From the NCBI GenBank assembly GCA_964495705.1, contig CAZBWS010000009.1:1-43596 (forward strand): a DNA stretch of 43,596 nucleotides, given 5' to 3'. The notes below the pieces were generated by a model. The model did no database searches. It had not been told where the DNA came from and was given only the letters and a program-made list of their open reading frames with translations. The position numbers and the translations under genes are program-made. Below are positions 7,809 through 16,514 of the stretch, in pieces. Source of the stretch: CAZBWS01 sp964495705 (lineage in GTDB: Bacteria; Pseudomonadota; Gammaproteobacteria; HTCC5015). Within the stretch, counting starts at the first letter, position 1. Each line of letters opens with the position of its first letter.

Positions 7809-9560
7809 ATGGATCATAAAACTCAATTACCCGTAAACCCTTTAACACTTAGCTTTCAAACCCCTGGAGTCGAAGGGGATTTTCGCTATTATCATTCAGA
7901 GCGTTTGCACAGTCAGTCTCGCATTGGCATGCTTTCAATGATGTTGATGTTCCTTGGTGTCGCTATTTTCGAGCTAGTACTCAAGGAAAATGGTTCTGGG
8001 GGATCTCGCCCTGGGTATTTGCCCTTTGCTTATTTAGGTTTAGCTGCTGGCGCGTGTATTATTCTGGTGCTGACTTTTATCGATAACCTTGCCAACCGCC
8101 AAGGTATATTAGTTACCACAGCAATCGTTCTTGGCTGTACCGTTATTGGTATTACTTCTAGCCTAGAGCAACAATTTGCCAGTGACGCAGCGATTCAAAT
8201 ATTAACGCTATTCTGGGTTTGGGTTTTAGCGGGGTTACGTTTCCCTATTGCCTCTGTAGTAGGTTTATCTATCGTTGCATTACAGTTAGCACTGCTTTGG
8301 TTGGTCGGTTACAGCGAAGAAAAGTTTTTCCTAGTATCTATGTACTCAGGTATTGTCGGCGTATCCGCCATCTTTTCCTGTTTTGCAGCTTATCAAAGCG
8401 AAAAAACCAGTCGTCAAATATTTTTCGAGTTTTATCATGCGCGCGAGAACCAGCAAACCCAGGTTACGGCTGATGTAATGCAACAACAGCCCTCTCAAGT
8501 GACCAGCCAGCAGGAAGGGGACTGGGCTAAAACACTGCAAGACTTGTCTGTTGAGCTGTCGTCAATTCATGATATGGATTTGATGTTTAACAAGTTATTG
8601 TCTTTTATGGGAAGCATTATCCCCAATGACGCAGCAGCGGTTGGCCTGCAAAAAGAAAAAGGAATGCAACCTATTGTAACCACAGGTGCACTGCTGGGTG
8701 ACTCCTCAGAAGGCATCCGCAATAGCATGTGGGATGCCAGCTTGCTGAAGCAATTAGATTTTTCTAAAGACGCCATGATGAAGGAAACAAATACTGGCAT
8801 CATTGATGGGATGCTGGTGCGCCGCAACAAGAATTTCGCCTTTCGTCTCGATGTTCCCGTCTATTCGCAAAAGCGCCTTGTCGGTGTAGTCACAATGTTG
8901 CGCCAAGACCAGGGCTTTAACGAATATGAAATAAAAATCGCTTCTAGCTGCGTATTCCATGCCATGATGGCGTTGAAAAATGCACGTATGCAGCAAAAAC
9001 TGGCCTCGCAGCAATCTGGTCAGGCTATGGCAACAAACGCAGGAGCGCCGAATGTCGCGCCTGGGCCTAATACCGTACCATTGTCTTCTGCACCGCTATC
9101 GCATAAGTTATTCCGTGAAAAAGCCAAGCCATTGTTTGAGAAGGCCGTTAAGGCTGATCGAGGCATCTCCTTCTTGGTTGTGGAAATCGACCAGTTAACT
9201 GAGCTGTTTGAGAACCATGGTGAAAAAGTAGCACGTAACGTCTATGCCCTCGTGGCTCGTTTATTGCGTAACGGCATAGGCTTAGATGACCTGCTGGCCT
9301 ACTACGGTAAAACCGGTTTTGCCGTGATGTTGATCGATAAAGACATTATGGAAACTCAAAAGCTCGCGCAAGAAGTAGAAGGCAAGCTGAAGCAGCAAAA
9401 ACTGAAAGTGGCTGAAGGTGAAATCAAGGTGTCTTTGAGTATGGGTATATCAACCTATACCGAAGATGCACAAGACTTTATGGCGATTCTACGCGCAGCG
9501 GATATGGCGTTATTCCTAGTGCGTGAAACGGGTGGTGATAGTATTCGTGTAAATTTATAA
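7809..9560 (+). CDS. Membrane protein with GAF-like and degenerate GGDEF domains
   Basis: The 583-residue protein has a hydrophobic N-terminal block with about five to six transmembrane segments (roughly residues 38-195), a linker rich in Gln (about 210-235), a GAF-like domain (about 237-400; segments SIHDMDLMFNKLL and VPVYSQKRLVGVVTMLR) and a C-terminal domain with the GGDEF fold (about 445-583). The fold is visible in SFLVVEIDQLTELFENHG and VSLSMGISTY. The GG(D/E)EF active-site loop reads AYYGKTGFAVML, lacking the acidic metal/GTP residues, so cyclase activity is not expected. It is more likely a sensor or effector that has lost catalysis. It is monocistronic, ending in a strong bidirectional terminator. 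The ligand is unknown. Confidence 0.8.
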   Translation: MDHKTQLPVNPLTLSFQTPGVEGDFRYYHSERLHSQSRIGMLSMMLMFLGVAIFELVLKENGSGGSRPGYLPFAYLGLAAGACIILVLTFIDNLANRQGILVTTAIVLGCTVIGITSSLEQQFASDAAIQILTLFWVWVLAGLRFPIASVVGLSIVALQLALLWLVGYSEEKFFLVSMYSGIVGVSAIFSCFAAYQSEKTSRQIFFEFYHARENQQTQVTADVMQQQPSQVTSQQEGDWAKTLQDLSVELSSIHDMDLMFNKLLSFMGSIIPNDAAAVGLQKEKGMQPIVTTGALLGDSSEGIRNSMWDASLLKQLDFSKDAMMKETNTGIIDGMLVRRNKNFAFRLDVPVYSQKRLVGVVTMLRQDQGFNEYEIKIASSCVFHAMMALKNARMQQKLASQQSGQAMATNAGAPNVAPGPNTVPLSSAPLSHKLFREKAKPLFEKAVKADRGISFLVVEIDQLTELFENHGEKVARNVYALVARLLRNGIGLDDLLAYYGKTGFAVMLIDKDIMETQKLAQEVEGKLKQQKLKVAEGEIKVSLSMGISTYTEDAQDFMAILRAADMALFLVRETGGDSIRVNL

Positions 9561-9577
9561 AGACGAATAGCATTGCC

Positions 9578-9609
9578 AAAAAAAGGCCGCACACTGTGCG
9601 GCCTTTTTT
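9578..9609. terminator. Bidirectional intrinsic terminator
   Basis: A GC-rich 8-bp stem, GGCCGCAC (9585-9592) and GTGCGGCC (9596-9603), is preceded by seven A and followed by six T. It can therefore terminate both the plus-strand gene ending at 9560 and the minus-strand pyrD, which ends at 9619. The T-run is immediately followed by a one-mismatch copy of the dispersed motif (TTGCGGATA, 9608-9616). Confidence 0.9.
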
Positions 9610-9618
9610 GCGGATAGC

Positions 9619-10641
9619 TTATTTCAGTGCTTTAATTGCCTTTACGCTATCTTTAATTAGACTAGGCCCTTGATAGATAAAGCCGCTGTATATCTGAACT
9701 AAGTCTGCGCCCGCTTTGATTTTCTCAGCCGCATCATCACCTGAATTAATACCGCCCACGCCGATGATAGGCATTTCACTACCCACGGCGGTACGAAGTT
9801 TGCGCAAAACCTCGGTTGAGTGTTGCATTAATACGGCACCGCTTAAGCCGCCCGCTTCCTCCGCGTGTTTATGTCCCTCAACGGCACTGCGATCCAGTGT
9901 TGTGTTGCTGCAAATCAAACCGTCAATACCTGTATCAGAAAATACTCCAGCCATCATGTTGATCTCGTCATCACCCAAGTCTGGGGCGATTTTTACCGCA
10001 ATAGGTACATAACGCCCGTATTGGTCGGCCAGTTTTGCTTGACGCTCTTTTAGTGGTTTGATTAGCTCAATCAAACTGTCGGCCTTTTGCAATGCGCGTA
10101 GACCAGGTGTGTTGGGCGAGGATATGTTAGCGGTGATGTAGTTGGCATGGGCATAGACTTTATCCATGCAAGCCAAGTAATCATCGACGGCGCTTTCATT
10201 TGGTGTTTCTTTATTCTTGCCAATGTTAATGCCTAATACGCCATTGAAATTTGCCCGTTGCACCTGTTCAACCAGGTGGTCTACGCCCTTGCTGTTAAAA
10301 CCAAAGCGATTGATGATGGCTTCGTGCTCAGGCAGTCGAAATAAACGTGGCTTAGGGTTGCCTGGTTGAGGTTGTGGAGTCACGGTGCCTACTTCGACAA
10401 AGCCAAAGCCCATGGCCGCAACGCCATCTAAGTAGTCGGCATGTTTGTCTAGGCCCGCGGCGAGACCGACGGGGTTGGGAAACTCGATACCCCATATTTT
10501 GCGCGGCGCGTCGGGTACTTGTGACCTGACCAGTGCCCCTGCTGGCGTCTTAGCCATTAGCTTGAGGCTAGCCATGCTAAGGTCATGGCTGGTTTCTGGA
10601 TCTAATTGAAAAAGGGCATTGCGGGCGCATTTATAAAGCAT
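9619..10641 (-). CDS. pyrD: Dihydroorotate dehydrogenase, class 2 (quinone)
   Basis: PyrD oxidises dihydroorotate to orotate in pyrimidine biosynthesis, passing electrons to the quinone pool at the inner membrane. The 340-residue length and the amphipathic N-terminal helix (FQLDPETSHDLSM) mark the membrane-associated class 2 enzyme. Visible motifs are NPVGLAAGLDKHA (FMN site), NRFGFNSKG, the catalytic serine in NISSPNTPGLR, KIAPDL, CSNTT and GVGGINSGDDA with LVQIYSGFIY at the C-terminus. It is transcribed toward the shared terminator at 9578-9609. It follows the beta-hydroxyacid dehydrogenase gene by 48 bases in the same direction, with which it may share a transcript although the functions are unrelated. 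Confidence 0.97.
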   Translation of the reverse strand: MLYKCARNALFQLDPETSHDLSMASLKLMAKTPAGALVRSQVPDAPRKIWGIEFPNPVGLAAGLDKHADYLDGVAAMGFGFVEVGTVTPQPQPGNPKPRLFRLPEHEAIINRFGFNSKGVDHLVEQVQRANFNGVLGINIGKNKETPNESAVDDYLACMDKVYAHANYITANISSPNTPGLRALQKADSLIELIKPLKERQAKLADQYGRYVPIAVKIAPDLGDDEINMMAGVFSDTGIDGLICSNTTLDRSAVEGHKHAEEAGGLSGAVLMQHSTEVLRKLRTAVGSEMPIIGVGGINSGDDAAEKIKAGADLVQIYSGFIYQGPSLIKDSVKAIKALK

Positions 10642-10689
10642 GAAAAATTCTTGTACAGTTTTAAAGACAGGGATTTTAGCATGGTTGTA

Positions 10690-11574
10690 TTAGTCAAAAA
10701 GCGGGAAGTCGCTCTCCGCAGCAATAATCTTGCACATAGCACTGGAGTCTTCACCGCCCATGCCTTGTTCGACCATTCCTGTTAGGTGTTTAGCAGCAAG
10801 TTGGGCTCCAGGTAGTTCTACACCACCTTGATGGGCGGCATCTAAGGCGATACCCATGTCTTTATGGTGAAGCTCTGATTTAAAGCCTGGGATGAAGTTG
10901 TTATCCAAGATGCGTTGGCCATGAATATCGAGAATACGACTTTGTGCAAAGCCACCTAGCAGGGCTTGCCGAACTTTTGCCGCATCCACTCCACTGGCTT
11001 TGGCCAGCAGCATGGACTCGCCCACGGCGGCCATAGACTGAGCTACTAGAACTTGGTTGCAGGCCTTGCATACTTGCCCAGCACCGTGGTCGCCGATGTG
11101 CAGAATATTTGTGCCAAAGGTTTCAAGTATGGGTCTCACTTTGGAAAATATATTCGCTTTGCCACCTACCATAATTGACAGGGTTCCCGCGATCGCCCCC
11201 ACGTCACCCCCTGAAACGGGAGCGTCTAGCATTTTGATATCTTTCTTTGCGAGTTGTTCGGCCATATGGCGAGTAGCATCAGGGCTAATGGTACTGTTGT
11301 CCACGACAATGGTGCCAGGCTTGGCGTACTCGATTAGGCCGCCTTCATCAAGTATTAGCTGTTCTACATCAGGAGTATCAGAGACGTTCAGGAAAATAAC
11401 ATCACAGCATGAGGCTAACGCGGATAGGCTGCTGTGTGCAGTCGCGCCAGCAGCCTGCAAGTCTGCAGTGGCTTCAGAGCGGCGTGCCCATACATGCAGT
11501 TCAAAGCCCGCTTTTTGTATGTTCAACGCCATGGGCTTGCCCATAATTCCTAGTCCGATATAGCCTACCCGCAT
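10690..11574 (-). CDS. NAD(P)-dependent beta-hydroxyacid dehydrogenase (GarR/HIBADH family)
   Basis: The 294-residue protein has the family's N-terminal Rossmann motif GLGIMGKPMALN (residues 7-18), the substrate-binding segment APVSGGDVGAIAGTLSIMVGG and the lysine segment GQVCKACNQVLV. These identify the 3-hydroxyisobutyrate dehydrogenase/2-hydroxy-3-oxopropionate (tartronate semialdehyde) reductase family. The exact substrate cannot be read from the sequence. I take the ATG at 11574, two residues before the conserved strand; a longer frame from 11667 crosses the divergent promoter and the holA start. The gene sits head-to-head with holA. Confidence 0.88.
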   Translation of the reverse strand: MRVGYIGLGIMGKPMALNIQKAGFELHVWARRSEATADLQAAGATAHSSLSALASCCDVIFLNVSDTPDVEQLILDEGGLIEYAKPGTIVVDNSTISPDATRHMAEQLAKKDIKMLDAPVSGGDVGAIAGTLSIMVGGKANIFSKVRPILETFGTNILHIGDHGAGQVCKACNQVLVAQSMAAVGESMLLAKASGVDAAKVRQALLGGFAQSRILDIHGQRILDNNFIPGFKSELHHKDMGIALDAAHQGGVELPGAQLAAKHLTGMVEQGMGGEDSSAMCKIIAAESDFPLFD

Positions 11575-11581
11575 AGCTTTT

Positions 11582-11610
11582 TTCCAAGTCTTCAATAAAG
11601 CGCCTATAAT
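11582..11610 (+). promoter_or_regulatory. Possible sigma70 promoter for holA
   Basis: A perfect -10 hexamer TATAAT (11605-11610) lies 38 bases before the holA start, with a weak -35 candidate TTCCAA (11582-11587) at a 17-base spacing. The region is the divergent gap between holA and the dehydrogenase. Confidence 0.4.
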
Positions 11611-11648
11611 AGCCGCTTCAGAATGATTAATCCTATAGAGACTTTGCC

Positions 11649-12671
11649 TTGAGACTAAGCGCCGCACAGATTGACAAGCACTTAAAAGGTGGCCTGAAAC
11701 CGATTTATTTGGTAGCGGGGGATGAACCCCTGCAAATGATGGAGACGGTCGACGCCATTCGAGCTCGTGCCCGCGAGCTGGGTTTTAATCAGCGTGAAGT
11801 GTTTGATGTGGCGCGGGGCTTTGATTGGAACAGTTTGCTGGAGTCTAGCAATATGATGTCGCTGTTTGCAGAGCAGCGTATATTGGAGTTACGCATGCCT
11901 AGTGGTGCACCAGGCAAAGACGGTGGCGCTGCCTTGCGCGCTTATGCAGAGCGCCCGGCCGATGATGCGGTGTTAATAATCCAGTCGGGGAAAATTGATA
12001 ATCGCTCAAAAAATAGCGCTTGGTTTAAGGCGTTAGAAAGCCAAGGTGTAGCCATTGATGTTTGGCCAATCAAAGCCACAGAGATTCTTGGCTGGATACG
12101 CGAACGTCTAGCAAGAAAAGGCCTGCAGGCAGAACAAGATGCTGTGCGCTTAATTGCCCAGCGTGTCGAAGGCAATATGTTGGCGGCGGCACAGGAGATA
12201 GAAAAGTTACTTCTAGTTGTTGAGCAGGGCCAACTAACGGCTGAGCAAGTTCAGGAAGCCGTAGCGAACAGTGCGCGCTATAATGTCTATGAATTAATAG
12301 ACTCCGCCTTGCGCGGCGCGATGGCCGCACCACGCTGTATCCGCATACTCAATGGGCTCAAAGGCGAGGGTGTGCAGCCCGTACAAATTCTCTCGCCCAT
12401 AGTTACCGAATTGCGCAGTTTAACGGGCATGGCAGAGCAGGTGGCCGAAGGTGCAAGCCCTAATCGTGTGTTATCGAATGTTTGGGCTAACCGTAAAAAT
12501 TTAGTCGGCAAGGCGCTACAGCGAGTAACCGCTAGCCAGTGTCATGACATGCTTAAACACGCTGCGATGATTGACCGTATTAATAAAGGCGTAGAACGCG
12601 GCCACGACCCTTGGCTAGAGTTACAACAACTAATATTGAATTTAAGCGGGCAGAAAGTGCTCGCAGCATAG
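11649..12671 (+). CDS. holA: DNA polymerase III delta subunit
   Basis: HolA is the clamp-loader subunit that opens the beta sliding clamp. The 340-residue product has the family N-terminus (IYLVAGDEPLQMMETVDAIR), the central segment GNMLAAAQEIEKLLL and the C-terminal clamp-loader collar region (MLKHAAMIDRINKGVERGHDPWLELQQLIL). Length matches the family (about 340). The start is TTG at 11649; no ATG precedes it in frame. It begins a plus-strand group with proA, nadD, rsfS and rlmH. In many gammaproteobacteria holA directly follows lptE; here the two are separated by about 5 kb of other genes. Confidence 0.95.
   Translation: MRLSAAQIDKHLKGGLKPIYLVAGDEPLQMMETVDAIRARARELGFNQREVFDVARGFDWNSLLESSNMMSLFAEQRILELRMPSGAPGKDGGAALRAYAERPADDAVLIIQSGKIDNRSKNSAWFKALESQGVAIDVWPIKATEILGWIRERLARKGLQAEQDAVRLIAQRVEGNMLAAAQEIEKLLLVVEQGQLTAEQVQEAVANSARYNVYELIDSALRGAMAAPRCIRILNGLKGEGVQPVQILSPIVTELRSLTGMAEQVAEGASPNRVLSNVWANRKNLVGKALQRVTASQCHDMLKHAAMIDRINKGVERGHDPWLELQQLILNLSGQKVLAA
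12338..12346 (-). repeat. ATGCGGATA motif copy 4
   Basis: Exact match on the minus strand inside holA; the sense strand reads Cys-Ile-Arg-Ile (ATC CGC AT frame). Flanks deviate from the extended consensus. Confidence 0.6.
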
Positions 12672-12689
12672 AAAAATATAGGTAGAACA

Positions 12690-14107
12690 ATGATTACAGA
12701 TGTCGCTGCATATATGCAGGAAGTGGGAAGCAAGGCGCGCCGTGCCGCACGTGAAATTAGCCGTGCTGATACGGGCTTAAAAAACAAAGCCTTATTGGCG
12801 ATTGCAGATGCGATTATGGCAGACGAAGCTCGCTTGGTTACAGAGAATGAAAAAGACCTTGGCGCGGGACGTGAAAAAGGTTTAGACGCTGCTTTGCTAG
12901 ATCGTCTAGAGCTAAACCCTGAGCGTATCGCAGGCATGGCAGAAGGTTTGCGTCAGATGGCCAGCTTGCCTGATCCTGTGGGTGAAATCACCAATCGCAG
13001 CTATCGCCCTTCGGGTATCGAAGTGGGCAAGATGCGCGTGCCATTAGGTGTGATCGGTATCATTTATGAATCTCGCCCAAATGTAACGGCGGATGCTGCT
13101 GGTTTATGCTTAAAATCGGGCAATGCCACCATCTTGCGTGGCGGTTCTGAGGCGCTGAATTCCAATAAAGCCGTAGCTGAATGCATTCAAAAGGGCTTGC
13201 AAGCGGTAGGTCTTAGCGAAGATGTGGTGCAAGTAGTGCAGACCGCAGATCGTGCAGCAGTGGGCGCTATGCTAAAAGGCAAAGACTTTGTCGACGTAAT
13301 TATTCCTCGCGGCGGCAAGAGTTTAATCGAGCGAGTCTCAGCAGATTCAGTTGTACCGGTGATCAAGCATTTAGATGGTATTTGCCATGTTTATATTGAT
13401 GATAAGGCGGATTTAGAGAAAGCCCACAATATCGCCATGAACTCTAAAACCCATCGCTATGGTGTGTGTAATGCCATGGAGACTTTATTGGTTAATGAGC
13501 AGGTTGCTCAGCAAGTATTGCCCGACCTAGCTAAAGCCTATATCGCCAAGGGCGTAGAGCTGCGTGGCGATGAACAGGCCTGCGCGATTGTTGCAGAGAT
13601 GAACAAGGCTACCGCAGAGGACTGGAATGAAGAATATCTAGCCCCTGTTTTGGCCGTTAAGATAGTCAAAGATATTGATGAAGCCATGGAGCACATCAAC
13701 GACCACGGCTCTCATCACACCGATAGCATTGTTACCGAAAATCTGAACCGTGCGCGCCGCTTCCTGCGCGAAGTAGATTCTGCGTCGGTAATGATCAATG
13801 CATCAACCCGCTTTGCGGATGGCTTTGAATANNNNNNNNNNNNNNNNNNNNNNNNNNNNNNNNNNNNNNNNNNNNNNNNNNNNNNNNNNNNNNNNNNNNN
13901 NNNNNNNNNNNNNNNNNNNNNNNNNNNNNNNATTCTGCGTCGGTAATGATCAATGCATCAACCCGCTTTGCGGATGGCTTTGAATACGGGTTAGGCGCAG
14001 AAATTGGTATTAGTACCGACAAACTACACGCCCGTGGGCCGGTGGGATTGGAAGGGCTGACGACACAGAAGTATATTGTGATTGGTGAGGGTCATGTGCG
14101 GGTTTGA
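12690..14107 (+). CDS. proA: Gamma-glutamyl phosphate reductase (interrupted by assembly gap)
   Basis: ProA reduces gamma-glutamyl phosphate to glutamate semialdehyde in proline biosynthesis. The aldehyde-dehydrogenase fold is clear: VPLGVIGIIYESRPNVT, GGSEALNSN, IPRGGKSLIERV and the catalytic cysteine in YGVCNAMETLLV (about residue 260). The frame is broken at 13832 by 100 N followed by a second copy of the preceding 55 bases. Removing the N run and one copy (155 bases) restores a single frame of 421 codons including the TGA at 14105-14107. This gives 420 residues, the normal length, with the typical C-terminus reaching GLTTQKYIVIGEGHVRV. The gene is therefore probably intact in the organism. 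It lies 18 bases after holA. Confidence 0.95.
13777..13831 (+). repeat. 55-base overlap, left copy at scaffold gap
   Basis: These 55 bases are repeated identically at 13932-13986, directly flanking the N run. The arrangement is that expected of two contigs sharing a k-mer-length end overlap that were joined without merging. Confidence 0.9.
13832..13931. other. Assembly gap, 100 N
   Basis: Exactly 100 N, the conventional placeholder for a gap of unknown size. Given the identical flanks, the true gap length is probably minus 55 bases, that is, no missing sequence. Confidence 0.95.
13932..13986 (+). repeat. 55-base overlap, right copy at scaffold gap
   Basis: Identical to 13777-13831; from here proA continues normally to its stop. 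Confidence 0.9.
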
Positions 14108-14128
14108 TGGAGGTGGGTTAGGAATCTT

Positions 14129-14764
14129 ATGAGTTCCATCGGCATCCTAGGCGGAACCTTCGACCCCGTGCACAACGGACATGTTCAGCCCGCCCTCGAG
14201 GTGGCCGAACACTTCGGTCTTTCCAGGCTGTTGATGATTCCCTTGGATGTCGCTGTGCATCGCCCTCAGCCCCTGGGCAGTTCTGAGCAGCGTTTAGAAA
14301 TGTGCCGTCTGGCAGCCTATCCGCATTCCATTATTGAAGTGGATGATCGAGAAATTCGTCGCGGCGGCGGTTCTTATACGGTTGATACTCTGGAAGAGTT
14401 GCGCCAAGAGTACGGCGCTGAACAGTCCTTAGTTTGGCTAATGGGTCGTGACAGCATGGAGTCCTTCACCGAATGGGAGGGCTGGCAGCGTATTCTTGAA
14501 CTCGCTCATTTAGTGGTTATGCAGCGTCCTGGCTACGCATGGGATACGCCATTGCCTGAGGCCTTGCAGCCGTACTTGAGTGAGCACTTAAAAGGCGCTT
14601 CTGGCTCAATAGTGCTAAAAACGGTGCAACAGCGGGATATTTCATCCACGCAGATACGAGAAAAACTGGCTTGTGGCGAGTTTGTACGGGGCGCGCTGGA
14701 CGAGAATGTGAGAAAATACCTGCTCAACAACGCAATCTATACCTCAGTAAAAGAGACACCATGA
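14129..14764 (+). CDS. nadD: Nicotinate-nucleotide adenylyltransferase
   Basis: NadD adenylates nicotinate mononucleotide in NAD synthesis. The nucleotidyltransferase signature GGTFDPVHNGH is at residues 8-18 and the C-terminal ISSTQIRE motif is present; WLMGRDSMESFTEW is also typical. The length is 211 residues. It follows proA by 21 bases. Its TGA overlaps the rsfS ATG (ATGA), indicating coupled translation. nadC, another NAD-pathway gene, lies at the other end of this window. Confidence 0.96.
   Translation: MSSIGILGGTFDPVHNGHVQPALEVAEHFGLSRLLMIPLDVAVHRPQPLGSSEQRLEMCRLAAYPHSIIEVDDREIRRGGGSYTVDTLEELRQEYGAEQSLVWLMGRDSMESFTEWEGWQRILELAHLVVMQRPGYAWDTPLPEALQPYLSEHLKGASGSIVLKTVQQRDISSTQIREKLACGEFVRGALDENVRKYLLNNAIYTSVKETP
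14318..14326 (-). repeat. ATGCGGATA motif copy 5
   Basis: Exact match on the minus strand (GAATGCGGATAGGCT extended). It is inside nadD, where the sense strand reads Tyr-Pro-His in frame TAT CCG CAT. Confidence 0.7.
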
Positions 14765-15114
14765 AATTTGAAGAACTAAAGCAGCTTGTCATTACCTCCC
14801 TTGAAGACCTAAAAGTCTCTGAAATTACCGAGGTGAACGTGCGTGACAAGACGTCGATGACGGACTTAATGATTGTCGCCATTGGTACTTCAAATCGCCA
14901 TGTGAAGTCCTTGGCGAATAATGTGGTCGTTGAGTACAAAAAGACGGGCATGATGCCTCTGGGTGTAGAAGGCGAGAAAGATGGCGAGTGGGTCTTGGTG
15001 GATCTAGGCGACATCATTGTGCATATCATGCAGCCGCAAGTGCGTGACTATTACAATATTGAAAAACTGTGGGACATCGATTCTTCGACTATCGAAGAAA
15101 TGCGTGCCGACTAG
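14761..15114 (+). CDS. rsfS: Ribosomal silencing factor RsfS
   Basis: RsfS (RsfA/Iojap family) binds ribosomal protein uL14 and blocks subunit joining under nutrient limitation. The 117-residue product shows the conserved Iojap core (DLMIVAIGTSNRHVKSLAN, GEKDGEWVLVDLGDIIVHIM and YYNIEKLW). The ATG at 14761 overlaps the nadD stop; a longer frame from 14671 would lie inside nadD and has no conserved sequence. It is followed after 19 bases by rlmH, its standard partner. Confidence 0.96.
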   Translation: MKFEELKQLVITSLEDLKVSEITEVNVRDKTSMTDLMIVAIGTSNRHVKSLANNVVVEYKKTGMMPLGVEGEKDGEWVLVDLGDIIVHIMQPQVRDYYNIEKLWDIDSSTIEEMRAD

Positions 15115-15133
15115 CCAGCTCTGACACCACTGC

Positions 15134-15604
15134 ATGAAAATCCATCTTATTGCTGTAGGCCAAAAAATGCCTGCCTGGGTGACTTCGGGCTATGAGGAAT
15201 ATGCCCGCCGTATGCCTGCGGACTGCGCCATCGTTTTACATGAAATTTCTGCGGGAAAGCGCAGTAAAAATGCCGATGTAAAACGCATATTGGAAGATGA
15301 AGGTAAAAAGGTATTAGAAAAAATACCCAAGGGCGCTCATGTGGTGGCCTTGGAAGTGGGGGGTAAAAACCACACCACAGAAAAGCTCGCTGGGCGATTA
15401 GATGATTGGCGCAACCAAGGTGGAGATGTAGCTTTGTTAATTGGCGGCCCTGAAGGCTTATCAAATGCCTGCAGGCAAGCCGCCAATGAGCAGTGGTCAC
15501 TGTCTAACTTAACCTTGCCACATCCTGTGGTCAGGGTGGTTGTTGCTGAGGCTTTGTATCGCGCTTATAGCGTATTGATCAACCACCCTTACCATCGTGC
15601 GTAA
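15134..15604 (+). CDS. rlmH: 23S rRNA pseudouridine-1915 N3-methyltransferase
   Basis: RlmH is a small SPOUT-fold enzyme that methylates pseudouridine 1915 in helix 69 of 23S rRNA on assembled ribosomes. The 156 residues contain the SAM-binding knot region (ALLIGGPEGLS) and the C-terminal signature YRAYSVLINHPYHRA. Length and position directly after rsfS are standard. In many relatives the cell-wall genes mrdA-rodA follow; here a 303-base non-coding stretch and then maf follow. Confidence 0.96.
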   Translation: MKIHLIAVGQKMPAWVTSGYEEYARRMPADCAIVLHEISAGKRSKNADVKRILEDEGKKVLEKIPKGAHVVALEVGGKNHTTEKLAGRLDDWRNQGGDVALLIGGPEGLSNACRQAANEQWSLSNLTLPHPVVRVVVAEALYRAYSVLINHPYHRA

Positions 15605-15907
15605 ATAATTGCCGTGTACGTGTAAATGTCACGCTAGCGATGCTTGATTGTTGTTTACCTCCGTCTGAATTTCACTGTTGAATGTAGCTGTCGTGCCTAG
15701 CTCAGCTAGAGACCGAGTTCCTGCTGAAGCAAGCGTTCCAGGTTCCCATAGTGACGAGCCGCTGAGCACGGCTAAGCTAAAAATTTTTAAGCAGTACATT
15801 TATTTTTCCTATTTCGCCTTAGCCACGGTCAATATTATAAAGTTTCATAAAGGGTTAATTATTTTGATAAAGTCCTAAGTTTCTGCAGATAAGGTAGAAT
15901 ATATATT
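15605..15907. other. Intergenic region, rlmH to maf
   Basis: No convincing gene lies in these 303 bases. A 66-codon plus-strand frame (15678-15878) lacks protein-like composition and a ribosome site. A short hairpin AGCCG/CGGCT (15757-15761, 15769-15773) is followed by an A/T-rich stretch (AAAAATTTTT) and could act as a weak terminator for the rlmH transcript. The 130 bases before maf are A/T-rich and presumably hold its promoter, but I cannot place convincing hexamers. Confidence 0.5.
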
Positions 15908-16504
15908 ATGATTTATTTAGCCTCCCAGTCACCTCGACGTGCAGAATTACTCGCTCAAATTGGCGTGGTTTTCTGTCAGTTCTCGGTAGATATTGATGAG
16001 TCACCACTACCCGGAGAAAGTGCAGAGGCACTAGTGCAGCGCTTGGCTTTGCAGAAGGCACAGTCAGGGTGGAAAAAACTGCATAGGGATACGCTAGAAA
16101 AAGCTCCGGTGTTAGGCTCAGATACCGTTGTTGTGTGTGCTGGGCAGGTGCTGGGCAAACCCGTCGACAAGGCAGATGGCCTGCGTATGTTGAGACTACT
16201 ATCAGCTCATCCGCATCAGGTGTTAACAGCAGTAGCTCTTGTGGCAGACAAGCAGAGCGAATGCCTGACCAGCGTGAATGATGTGCGTTTCCGCCCGTTG
16301 AGCGAGCAGGAAATAGATGCTTATTGGGACACCGGTGAACCCGTTGATAAAGCGGGTGGCTATGGCATTCAAGGTGCAGCTGCAGTGTTTGTTGAGCGCT
16401 TGGAAGGTAGCTATTCTTCGGTGATGGGCTTGCCCTTATACGAAACAGCGCAACTTTTAACTCAGCATGATGTAAAGTATTGGAACTACAAGGAAAAACT
16501 TTAG
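15908..16504 (+). CDS. maf: Maf-type nucleoside triphosphate pyrophosphatase (YhdE subfamily)
   Basis: Maf proteins hydrolyse dTTP/UTP or modified nucleotides to monophosphates, a house-cleaning role. The 198-residue sequence begins with the signature ASQSPRRAELL (residues 5-15) and has the conserved PVLGSDTVVV, GKPVDKADGLRML and DKAGGYGIQG segments. Its place just before rng and yhdP is the yhdE position of enterobacteria, which favours the dTTP/UTP pyrophosphatase subfamily. Ten bases separate it from rng. The mreBCD genes that often precede it are not present here. Confidence 0.93.
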   Translation: MIYLASQSPRRAELLAQIGVVFCQFSVDIDESPLPGESAEALVQRLALQKAQSGWKKLHRDTLEKAPVLGSDTVVVCAGQVLGKPVDKADGLRMLRLLSAHPHQVLTAVALVADKQSECLTSVNDVRFRPLSEQEIDAYWDTGEPVDKAGGYGIQGAAAVFVERLEGSYSSVMGLPLYETAQLLTQHDVKYWNYKEKL

Positions 16505-16514
16505 GTCTGCGGCG

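Noticed and set aside
15678..15878. 66-codon open frame between rlmH and maf
   Set aside because: Composition is not protein-like and no ribosome site is seen; the second half is simply A/T-rich DNA.
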